From: JACSRF01 sp964504445
GTDB taxonomy: Bacteria; Chloroflexota; Anaerolineae; Promineifilales; Promineifilaceae
Length of the DNA stretch: 64,000 nt
Direction: 5' to 3'
Assembly: GCA_964504445.1 (NCBI GenBank)
Contig: CAZDEO010000005.1
Coordinates: 1 to 64,000, forward strand
Of this stretch, positions 25,354 to 33,340 are shown one piece after another (position 1 is the first letter of the stretch; every line of letters begins with the position of its first letter). A program made the position numbers and the translations under genes. The notes beneath the pieces were generated by a model. That model was not told the DNA's origin. It made no database searches and was given only the letters and a program-made list of their open reading frames with translations.

Positions 25354-25369
25354 TAAAAGGAGATTAACC

Positions 25370-26545
25370 ATCGCTACTTCTCAATCCCCAACTTCCCGCA
25401 TTGGTCGCTGGTTGTGGCGCCTGGGGTTTTTTGTTATGGTGCTGGCTAGTTGCGCGGTGGCTGCTTTTGTGTTGTGGAACCGTTACCAGCAGGCTCAGGC
25501 GACGGCCGTTAACCCCAACCTCAACCCTTTGCAGCGTCTCTATTTGCAAAACTACCTCACGACCCATGCCCCGCAGTTGGCCCAGCCCGCTGGCCACGTC
25601 ACCGTGCCGGTGCGCTTTTCCATTACGCCGGGAGAGTCGGCCGAGACTATTGCGGCTAACTTGGTGGCGCTGGGGGTATTGAACGACCAGCAATTGTTTG
25701 TTAATTATCTGCGTTACAATGGGTTGGATTCTCAGCTAGATGCGGGGGAATTTACGCTGGGTCCCCAGCTCACCGTGCCCCAACTGGCGGAGATATTAAC
25801 GGTGGCGTATGCGCAGGATATTGAACTGCGGTTTTTGGAGGGATGGCGCAGCGAGGAAATGGCGCGTTATCTGGCACAAACGACGCCGGCAGCAATTGAT
25901 GCGGAAACATTTTTGGCTATTGTGCAGGGGCGAGGGGCGTTGGATTGGGCCGCGTATGACTTTCTTGTAGCTTTGTCGCCAGGAGCGACGCTGGAAGGTT
26001 ATTTATTTCCTGATACGTACCGCGTGCCGCTGGATGCCGATGCCGCTTATTTGGTGGATGTCATGCTGCGCAATTTTGGCCGTCGCGTGGATCCGGCGAT
26101 GCGGCAACAGTTTGGCGCGCAAGGCCTCACCGTGCATCAGGCGGTCACCCTGGCATCTATTGTGGAACGGGAAGCGGTGGTGGCGGAGGAACGGCCGTTA
26201 ATTGCTGGTGTCTTTTACAACCGGTTGGCTCAGGACATGCGCCTGGAGACAGACCCTACGGTGCAATATGCCTTGGGCTATCAGAGTGAAGCCGATAGCT
26301 GGTGGAAGTCGTCTCTTACCCTGACTGATTTGCAGGTGGATTCCCCCTACAACACCTATCAGGTGTTGGGGCTGCCGCCTGGCCCCATTGCTAATCCGGG
26401 GCTTTCTGCATTGCAGGCTGTTGCGAACCCGGAAGGCAGCAACTACATCTTCTTTGTGGTAGATTGCACGGCCGTTACCCCTGGCGCCCATATATTTAGC
26501 GTGACTTTTGAGGAGCATCTGGCTAATGTGCAGCGCTGCCGCTAA
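25370..26545 (+). CDS. mltG: Endolytic transglycosylase MltG, probable AUC start codon
   Basis: MltG cuts nascent glycan strands in the membrane and sets strand length. The 391-residue protein has one N-terminal helix (about residues 18-36), a LysM-like domain (RFSITPGESAETIAANLVALGVL) and the YceG core. Core motifs are LEGYLFPDTYRVP, ASIVEREAV with the catalytic Glu (about residue 266), RLETDPTVQYALG, SPYNTY and GLPPGPIANPG. A strong AAAAGGAG (25355-25362) lies 7 nt before an in-frame ATC at 25370, which would read (M)ATSQSPTSRIGRWLWRL. The nearest conventional start, TTG 25412, has no ribosome site and would remove the basic segment before the helix. The gene itself is certain; the start is inferred. 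Confidence 0.92.
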   Translation: MATSQSPTSRIGRWLWRLGFFVMVLASCAVAAFVLWNRYQQAQATAVNPNLNPLQRLYLQNYLTTHAPQLAQPAGHVTVPVRFSITPGESAETIAANLVALGVLNDQQLFVNYLRYNGLDSQLDAGEFTLGPQLTVPQLAEILTVAYAQDIELRFLEGWRSEEMARYLAQTTPAAIDAETFLAIVQGRGALDWAAYDFLVALSPGATLEGYLFPDTYRVPLDADAAYLVDVMLRNFGRRVDPAMRQQFGAQGLTVHQAVTLASIVEREAVVAEERPLIAGVFYNRLAQDMRLETDPTVQYALGYQSEADSWWKSSLTLTDLQVDSPYNTYQVLGLPPGPIANPGLSALQAVANPEGSNYIFFVVDCTAVTPGAHIFSVTFEEHLANVQRCR

Positions 26546-26564
26546 GCAGCTAAGGGGTAAGGGC

Positions 26565-27209
26565 GTGGGCTGGCAACAGAGAAAATGTCTGCTCTTTCGC
26601 TACTTTGCGCCCCTGCTCTCCTGCCTTTTCTTCCTGCTGGGCTGCGCCAGCGTAGACCCGGTGGTGAAGGTGGGGCTAGTGGGGCCGTTTGAAGGGGCGA
26701 ACCGCGTCGTTGGTTATGATGTCATTTACAGCGCCCGGCTGGCAGTGCGTGAAATTAACGAGGCTGGCGGTGTTGGCGGCTATCGCGTAGCGTTGGTGGC
26801 CCTGGATGACAGCGGCGACCCGCAGTTGGCGCAAGAGGTAGCGGCTTCCCTGGTTGTTGATCCGGCGGTGGTGGTGGTTATGGGGCATTGGTTGCCAGAG
26901 ACAACGGCCGTTGCTGTCCCCATTTACGCTGCGGCCAACGTGCCTTTCATTCCGGCTGGCGCGCCACCCTTCGGCGAGTTTGCACCCGACCAGCTCCCGG
27001 CAGCGTTTCGCGCGGCTTATGAGGATGTAACGCCCTTTGACGAAACAGCCGGGCCTTATGCGGGTTCGGCTTACGATGGATTTCAACTGTTGTGGCGCGC
27101 TATGGCGGCAGCCGCTGTGCAGGGTGAGATTAGCAGAACGGCCGTTTCCGCCGCGCTGCAAGGGTTAAGTTATGCGGGCATGACCGGCGTCCTTTCCGTG
27201 ACGCCCTGA
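26565..27209 (+). CDS. Reduced branched-chain amino acid-type substrate-binding lipoprotein
   Basis: The 214-residue protein starts at GTG 26565 after AAGGGG, with a signal peptide ending in the lipobox LLGC. VKVGLVGPFEG and ARLAVREINEAGGVGGYRVALVALDDSGD are the N-terminal lobe of a LivJ-like periplasmic-binding fold. It jumps from NVPFIPAG to LPAAFRAAYEDV and AYDGFQLLWRAM, which in normal 350-400-residue members lie about 150 residues further on. Most of the second lobe is therefore missing with the frame intact. No permease or ATPase is near. It may be a degenerate binder or a sensor. Confidence 0.65.
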   Translation: MGWQQRKCLLFRYFAPLLSCLFFLLGCASVDPVVKVGLVGPFEGANRVVGYDVIYSARLAVREINEAGGVGGYRVALVALDDSGDPQLAQEVAASLVVDPAVVVVMGHWLPETTAVAVPIYAAANVPFIPAGAPPFGEFAPDQLPAAFRAAYEDVTPFDETAGPYAGSAYDGFQLLWRAMAAAAVQGEISRTAVSAALQGLSYAGMTGVLSVTP

Positions 27210-27242
27210 CCAATTACCGCCAATACAAGGAAGTAGGACATC

Positions 27243-28136
27243 ATGATTCGACGCATTTTGGGTTTCATCATCCTCCTTATTGGCCTGGCAGGCATTGTGT
27301 TGGGCCTGTTGGGCAACCGTGTGGGCCATCAGGTGATAGATGCGGTGACCACGGCCGTTTCTGACGTGCTGCTCCTCACTTCGGATAGCTTGGACACCGT
27401 GCAAGAGACCTTGCTCATTACTAAAGACACCGTTACGCTGGCCAGCGACAGTTTGACCACAGTAGAAACGGCCGCCGTCAATTTGGGTGGGGCAATCTTG
27501 CAGACCCAGCCCTTGATTGAAGAAATCTCTAAAGTGACCAGCGTGGATTTGCCCAATAGTCTGGAAGCCGTTCAAGAAACCATTCCCACGGTAGCTCAGG
27601 CTGCTGGTGTCATTGACGATACCCTGGTTTCCCTCAACCGGCTGCGTTTTGAAGAAACCATCCCGTTCATTAACTACACCATCTCCTGGAGTTTGGGCGT
27701 GGATTATGCCCCGACAATTCCCTTTGATACGGCCGTGATCCAGATTGGGGAGAGCCTGGAACCGCTGCCGGGCCGTTTGCGCAACCTGGAACAACAACTT
27801 TTGGTGACCAGTGGTAATTTGCAGATGCTTAGTGATGACGTATATCTGATAGCCGACGATTTGACGCTGGTAAATACCCAAATTCAGGCCCTGAATCCCC
27901 TCCTAGATGAGTACATTGCCACCGTTACCCGCATTAACGACACAGCGCGCATGACGCGGGCCAGTATAAATGAGCAATTAGAGCGGCTCAAAATGGGTAT
28001 TACTTACATTATGATCTGGTTGGTGCTTTTTCAGGTTGTGCCCCTTTACCTGGGGTATACGCTGCTTATGGGCCAACAGCCTGGGCGGGAAACGGCCGTT
28101 CCGCTGTTGGCTGCAGCCGAAAAGGATGCTTCTTGA
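27243..28136 (+). CDS. Membrane protein with two helices and a long helical external domain, unknown
   Basis: The 297-residue protein begins MIRRILGFIILLIGLAGIVLGLL (helix 1). It has about 220 residues of predominantly helical, Thr/Leu-rich sequence with heptad-like spacing (TSDSLDTVQETLLITKDTVT, TLVNTQIQALNPLLDEYIAT), and ends with a second helix (TYIMIWLVLFQVVPLYLGYTLL). The layout resembles chemoreceptor-like or MCE-like coiled domains, but I recognise no family. The stop overlaps the TTG start of the next gene. Confidence 0.7.
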   Translation: MIRRILGFIILLIGLAGIVLGLLGNRVGHQVIDAVTTAVSDVLLLTSDSLDTVQETLLITKDTVTLASDSLTTVETAAVNLGGAILQTQPLIEEISKVTSVDLPNSLEAVQETIPTVAQAAGVIDDTLVSLNRLRFEETIPFINYTISWSLGVDYAPTIPFDTAVIQIGESLEPLPGRLRNLEQQLLVTSGNLQMLSDDVYLIADDLTLVNTQIQALNPLLDEYIATVTRINDTARMTRASINEQLERLKMGITYIMIWLVLFQVVPLYLGYTLLMGQQPGRETAVPLLAAAEKDAS

Positions 28137-30694
28137 TCCGGCGAATTGGTCTCTTACTTTTCACCATTCTATTACTGGCTGCCTGCTCTGGTGAGGAGCC
28201 GGCGGAGGTTGCCGTGCGGGTGGAGATGCCCCAGCAAACCTTGCTGCCCACCCCCACCCTGGTTCCTCCCCTGGCCACCAGCCAGGCCGCCGCGGCCGCT
28301 ACCACCAGCGCCATGGCCACGCCGGTGCTAAACCTGGCCCGGCCCAAACCCACCATCACGCCTACGCCTACTCCGTCGCCCACGCCCACGGCCACGCCGC
28401 TGCCGGCAGAGCGCATTGCCTTGGGTGATTCTGCCCTTGCCCACGGCGACGCAACCGCTGCCATCGTTGAATTGGAGGCGGCCCTGCACCTGCGAGCAGG
28501 CTTGACAGATGCGCAAGTGACCACCTTGTTGGTGGATTTGGGGCGCGCGTATTTGCAAGAGGAGCAATATGGGGCGGCTGTTGGGGTTTTCACGGAGCTG
28601 CTTGGGTTGCCCCAGGCAACGGCAGTTTCTGAGGCGCATTTTTTCCTGGGCCAGGCGCAAGCTGCCCAGGGGGATTATCAGGCAGCGATTGCCGCTTACC
28701 AACAGTACCTGGCAGCCAACCCAGAAATGAGCACTTACGTAAATCCCTACATTGCTGACAGTTATTTTGCTTTAGGTGACCGACCGGCGGGCATTGCTGC
28801 TTACGAAGCCGCCTTAACCGGGGCGGGTTTCCGCCTGGCGCAAATAGAGTTACGGGAAGCGTTGGTGGCCTTTTACCTGGCTGATGGCGATTATGGTGCG
28901 GCCATTGCCCAGTATGACGCCATCCGCGACCTGGCAGTGACGGAGGCCACTAAAGGGCGAATGACTTACCTGGCGGGGCAGGCGGAATTGCTGGCGGGGC
29001 GACCGGAAGAAGCGTACGGCCGTTACCTCTTGGGCGTGGACAGTTTTCCCCGGGCTTACGAAAGCTACCTGGGGCTGGTTGAATTGGTGGAAGCTGGGAT
29101 TCCGGTGGATGAATTTCAGCGGGGCCTGGTGAATTATTATGCCCGGTCTTATTTGCCAGGCATTGCCGCTTTTCAGCGTTACATGGCTGCCGATCCGGAA
29201 AATTACCGGCAGGACACTCACCTGTACCTGGCCTGGTGCTATGAAGGGGTAGGTGAGATTGAAGCGGCGTTGGCAGAACTGGCGCAATTTGCGCTGACTG
29301 ACGCCGCCCTGGCGACCATTGAGCGGGCAAAACTGTTGGCGCGGGCTGGCAATGGCCCGGCGGCTTTAGCGGCGTATGACGATTATCTGAATAATTTTCC
29401 TGCCGGTGATGATGCGGCTTTTGCGGCCTGGTGGTCGGCGTGGTGGCTGAACCGCCTAGGCGATTTGCCTGGTGCGCAAGGGCGGTACCGTTTTTTCGTT
29501 GACACCTTTCCCGCACACGAGGATGCGCCGGAGGCGCTGTTCCGCGTGGGGTTATTGGCGGAGGAGCAGGGGGACAGGGCAACGGCCGTTTCTGCCTGGC
29601 TAGAGCTGGCGGAAAAATATCCACAAAGCAGCTACAGCGGGGCATCATTGGTGTGGCTCCTGCGCACCCTACCTCAGGAAATTGACGCGCTAAACGGTAC
29701 GGCCGTGGCGACTTCTACGCAATCTATAACGGCTACGCTGACCCTTACCGATACGAGAGCATTGCTGACGCGAACCGAAATTCTAGCTTTAAGCAACCCC
29801 GGTAGCGGTTACTACGCCCTGCGCGCTCGTGAACTGGTGGATGGAGGGCAACCCTTTGCGCCTAGCGGCGTTGCCACTTTGCCCACCCCATCTGCCGCTG
29901 GCCAGCAAGAAGCGGAAACTTGGTTGCGGAACTGGCTGGGCCTGGATGGGGAAACGCCGGTTAGCCCTCTTAGCCCGCTCTTGGCGGCGGATACGCGATT
30001 GGTGGTGGGCGGCAAGCTGTGGCGGCTGGGTTTGTGGCAGGAAGCCAAGCGAGAACTGGAAGCGGTGCGGCAGGAATACGCCACCAATGCCTTGTTTAGC
30101 TACCAGTTGGCCCTTTATTTCCGAGACTTGGGGATTTATCGCTCTTCTATTTTGGCGGCGGAGGCGGTACTGCTGCAGTCTGGCGAGTCTTTGTTTGATG
30201 TGCCGCCATTTTTGGGGCGGCTGATTTACCCCACCTACTATGCCGATCTGGTTTTGCCTTTGGCCGAAAAGTATGGCTATGACCCGTTGCTGCAATTTTC
30301 CCTGCTGCGCCAGGAAAGTTTGTTTGAGAGCTTTGCCACTTCAACGGCCGTTGCCCAGGGGCTGAGCCAGGTGATTCCAGACACGGGGGCATACATTGCG
30401 CGACAGTTGGCCTGGCCTGACTATGAAAATGCTGATTTGTATAAGCCTTACGTGGGGTTGGCCTTTGGCGCTTATTATTTGCAGGAGCAGTTAGCTTTAT
30501 TTGACGGCTTTGTGGCTGCGGCTTTATCAGCCTACAACGCTGGCCCCGGCAATGCGTTACGTTGGTACAATCTGGCGGGGGCCGACCATGATTTGTACGT
30601 GGAAACGGTTGATTTTAGCGAGACGCGACTGTATATCGAGCGCATCTACAGTGGTTATCAGTTTTACGCGCATTTGTACGGAGAGAAGCCCTGA
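28133..30694 (+). CDS. TPR-containing lytic transglycosylase lipoprotein (Slt-like)
   Basis: The 853-residue lipoprotein (lipobox LAAC) starts at TTG 28133, with AAGGA at 28122-28126, overlapping the previous stop. A Thr/Pro linker (about residues 30-85) is followed by many TPR-like helical pairs, for example AAIAAYQQYLAANPEM and DAPEALFRVGLLAEEQGDRATAVSAW. The C-terminal SLT domain has YGYDPLLQFSLLRQES with the catalytic Glu (about residue 728), AQGLSQVIPDTG and ALSAYNAGPGNALRW. It should cleave glycan strands outside the membrane. It lies directly before the three FDW paralogues. Confidence 0.88.
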   Translation: MIRRIGLLLFTILLLAACSGEEPAEVAVRVEMPQQTLLPTPTLVPPLATSQAAAAATTSAMATPVLNLARPKPTITPTPTPSPTPTATPLPAERIALGDSALAHGDATAAIVELEAALHLRAGLTDAQVTTLLVDLGRAYLQEEQYGAAVGVFTELLGLPQATAVSEAHFFLGQAQAAQGDYQAAIAAYQQYLAANPEMSTYVNPYIADSYFALGDRPAGIAAYEAALTGAGFRLAQIELREALVAFYLADGDYGAAIAQYDAIRDLAVTEATKGRMTYLAGQAELLAGRPEEAYGRYLLGVDSFPRAYESYLGLVELVEAGIPVDEFQRGLVNYYARSYLPGIAAFQRYMAADPENYRQDTHLYLAWCYEGVGEIEAALAELAQFALTDAALATIERAKLLARAGNGPAALAAYDDYLNNFPAGDDAAFAAWWSAWWLNRLGDLPGAQGRYRFFVDTFPAHEDAPEALFRVGLLAEEQGDRATAVSAWLELAEKYPQSSYSGASLVWLLRTLPQEIDALNGTAVATSTQSITATLTLTDTRALLTRTEILALSNPGSGYYALRARELVDGGQPFAPSGVATLPTPSAAGQQEAETWLRNWLGLDGETPVSPLSPLLAADTRLVVGGKLWRLGLWQEAKRELEAVRQEYATNALFSYQLALYFRDLGIYRSSILAAEAVLLQSGESLFDVPPFLGRLIYPTYYADLVLPLAEKYGYDPLLQFSLLRQESLFESFATSTAVAQGLSQVIPDTGAYIARQLAWPDYENADLYKPYVGLAFGAYYLQEQLALFDGFVAAALSAYNAGPGNALRWYNLAGADHDLYVETVDFSETRLYIERIYSGYQFYAHLYGEKP

Positions 30695-30729
30695 GTTTTT
30701 GAAGGCTCATGGGGTTTCATAGTGGGCAC

Positions 30730-33246
30730 ATGGCTAATTTTGATTGGCACGAGGAAGAGTTGCGGTGGGAAGAGCCTCCAATGCCGGAGCCACCACGCGC
30801 ACCCCGCCGTTGGCTGCGCTGGTTGCTGCTGATCTTGCTGGTATTGGGCGGGCTAGGGGTGGGGGGAACGGCCGTGTACCGCCAGCTGACCAATCGTGTG
30901 GAAGAGGCCTCTTTTGAAGTTGAATCAGCCATCCGCAGCAGCCATGCCCTGGTTTTTCAGGCGGCGCAGCAGCAGGATAGGGAGTTGTTTGTGACCTTGC
31001 TTTCCGGGCGTGATGATGTTTGGGCAACCGCGCAGGAGCGTTTGGTAGATAGCGGTCTGTTTTTTGCGCGGCATGGCTTTGGGCTAAGTTGGCTGCCTGG
31101 GGATGCTGAATTAGCTGTGGTAGACGTGCAGATTTCCCCGGATTTGGCGACGGCCGTGTTGACGGCTACCCACGATTATGCCATTGATGTAGGAAATGGC
31201 CTCTCGCAAACGGTGTCGCTGCTCCAGACGGCCGTTTACCGGCGGGGTGCTGACCGTTGGCTGTTTTCTTCCCCTGATGCAGATTTTTGGGGGAATACGG
31301 TGCTGAGCCAGGGGGAGCTGCTGGTCATGAGCTACCCGGAACGAGATACGGCCGTTGCTCGGCGCCTGGCGGTAGATATTGAAGCAAAAATAAACGAAAT
31401 GTGCAGTCGCCTGGATGATATCGCCTGCCCCGACGATATTCATTTGCAGATAGCGTTATCCGCCGATCCGGCGACGCTTTACGAGACCAATAAGCTGACG
31501 GCTGGGTTTACACTGGGTCAAGCGCCTGTGCGCGCGTTCCGGTGGTACAATTTTGCGGCACGCGCCGAGGGCGCAGAGAATCTGCTCACTTTGCCCACGC
31601 CAACTTTGCTTGGTTTGCCCCAAGATGAGGCGAGTTATCAGGCTCTTTATCGTGGCTATGCGGCGCGGATTTTGTCAGCGCTCATTGCCGAAATGGTTGG
31701 CTGGGCATGTTGTGAAGGGGATGTTGTTTTTCAAGCAGCCCTGGATATGGAGTTGGTGCAGTTAGGTTTGCGCCCCGAGCCTGTGCGCCCTGAGAATTAT
31801 ACGGCCGTGTTGGGCACTAGCTTTGCAGATGTTCATGATGCAGGATTGGCTGGCAATATGACGTATTTACATATGCTGCTGGCTTTTATGGCGCAATCCT
31901 TAGATGTGTCGCCGGTGATGGTGCAGCAAAAGCTGGCGCAAACGCCAGGGATGACATGGCTGGCGTGGTTAAGTGCAGTAAGCGATGGGGGGGTAGCCCA
32001 CGAGGCTGACTTGAATCGCTTGTGGTTGGGTTTTGTGTACGGCCGTTCCCGCCCGGACCAGACCCGCCCCCCCATTTCTTTGCCGGAACAGACTTTGCAG
32101 CTTGTATGCCGCAGCGCAGAGAATGGTGATGCTACTCTGTATCGCTATGACCCTTTGACGGAAGCCTTGGCGGTGGAGTGGGCGCTTAATGGCCCAACGG
32201 CCGTTCTTTTCCCTTTGCCAGACCGGGAAGGACTCATGGTTGCCGAGCAGAACGCCGCGATAAATTCGGTTGCGCGGACCTTCGTATTTCGTGAAGGTGT
32301 GGTAGGGTCATCTTTTGGGTACGGTGCAAATGGGTTACCGGCGCCAACTCCCTTATCTACAAGCCCTGATAGCCGGTATATGTTGTTTTATCAGCCGGGC
32401 GAACGCTCTTTGCCCTATGCATTGTTGGATTGGTCTGCTTGCCAGGCTCAGGATGCGTGTGAGTTGCAGACCTCACTGGGGTCTATATTGTGGTCACCAG
32501 ATGGCCAACGTCGGCTGCTTTATGGCAACCAATCGGGGGACGACGGCGGGTATATGTTGTTTTTGGCCGATGAACACGGCCGTAACGCTCAGTACATTGC
32601 CGTTGGGCTAACGGCAGCCTGGTTGGATGAGGATACGGCCGTGTTTGTGCGGGAAGATGGTGAGGTTGTGGCGGTGAATGCGGTGACTTTGGCTCAGACA
32701 GCCCTGTTTACGACGCGAGAAATAGCCACCAGCCTCGGCCTGGGGCCAGCCCGCCGGGCCAATTTGCAAATTACCTTTCTGGCTAGTTTGCCACAGTATC
32801 CTCACTGGTTGTTTGTCGGGGCGATGGACTATCGCAGCAACTTCTTGCTGCGGTATTATCGCCCGGATGGCATCCTGGAATTCCTCCTTTCGCAGGACTT
32901 TGCTTCAGGCTCGTTACCCCTTGACCCTTATGCCGTGGGGGGGATACCTGCCGACGAGCGGTTTTCGCCAGACGGCCGTTGGCTGGTGCAGCTTGCGGTG
33001 CGGGAAAACGACCAGGGTTGGGAACTGCGATTGACGGATTGGCAAACGGCCGTTACCCAAGCGTATCCTATTGCCACCCTAGACCAGTCCTGGGCAAGAA
33101 GCTTGGTAGATTGGTCTAGTGATGGCAAGTGGTTTGCCTTAGCCACCGATGGCTATCTGCGGCTCATTGCCCCCCACCATGATTATGAAAAATGGTTTAT
33201 TCCAGAACACATGGCTTGTGATCAGGCTATTTGGCTAAACAAGTAA
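30730..33246 (+). CDS. FDW-family membrane-anchored protein, copy 1
   Basis: The 838-residue protein begins MANFDWHEEELRWEEP, then a Pro-rich cytoplasmic segment, a helix (LRWLLLILLVLGGLGVGGTAVY, about residues 36-57) and a large external domain. Segments shared with the next two genes are LLQTAVYRRGADRW, SYPERDTAVARRLAVDI, LPTPTLLGLPQDEASYQAL and a C-terminal part with RFSPDGRWLVQL, resembling a beta-propeller of the TolB/WD40 type. GWACCEGDVVFQAALDMEL carries a Cys pair shared with copy 2 only. MTYLHMLLAFMAQ to NRLWLGFVY resembles the tail of peptidase_MA-type domains, but no HExxH is present. The start at 30730 is chosen by alignment with its paralogues. I do not recognise the family. Confidence 0.7.
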   Translation: MANFDWHEEELRWEEPPMPEPPRAPRRWLRWLLLILLVLGGLGVGGTAVYRQLTNRVEEASFEVESAIRSSHALVFQAAQQQDRELFVTLLSGRDDVWATAQERLVDSGLFFARHGFGLSWLPGDAELAVVDVQISPDLATAVLTATHDYAIDVGNGLSQTVSLLQTAVYRRGADRWLFSSPDADFWGNTVLSQGELLVMSYPERDTAVARRLAVDIEAKINEMCSRLDDIACPDDIHLQIALSADPATLYETNKLTAGFTLGQAPVRAFRWYNFAARAEGAENLLTLPTPTLLGLPQDEASYQALYRGYAARILSALIAEMVGWACCEGDVVFQAALDMELVQLGLRPEPVRPENYTAVLGTSFADVHDAGLAGNMTYLHMLLAFMAQSLDVSPVMVQQKLAQTPGMTWLAWLSAVSDGGVAHEADLNRLWLGFVYGRSRPDQTRPPISLPEQTLQLVCRSAENGDATLYRYDPLTEALAVEWALNGPTAVLFPLPDREGLMVAEQNAAINSVARTFVFREGVVGSSFGYGANGLPAPTPLSTSPDSRYMLFYQPGERSLPYALLDWSACQAQDACELQTSLGSILWSPDGQRRLLYGNQSGDDGGYMLFLADEHGRNAQYIAVGLTAAWLDEDTAVFVREDGEVVAVNAVTLAQTALFTTREIATSLGLGPARRANLQITFLASLPQYPHWLFVGAMDYRSNFLLRYYRPDGILEFLLSQDFASGSLPLDPYAVGGIPADERFSPDGRWLVQLAVRENDQGWELRLTDWQTAVTQAYPIATLDQSWARSLVDWSSDGKWFALATDGYLRLIAPHHDYEKWFIPEHMACDQAIWLNK

Positions 33247-33260
33247 TGAGTATTTCCGCT

Positions 33261-33288
33261 TTTACCCCATTGCTGAGTAAAGTATAGA
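33261..33288 (+). promoter_or_regulatory. Possible promoter for FDW copy 2
   Basis: TTTACC (33261-33266) and TATAGA (33283-33288) are 16 bp apart in the 94-bp gap between copies 1 and 2. Confidence 0.35.
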
Positions 33289-33340
33289 TAGAGCCATAGA
33301 ACAAGACCGGACAAAATGGGTGCCAGGGCATGGTGATGAT

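Noticed and set aside
26508..26564. Start of the binding lipoprotein at 26508
   Set aside because: It would overlap mltG and put about 19 residues before the signal peptide; GTG 26565 has a ribosome site and gives a normal signal peptide.
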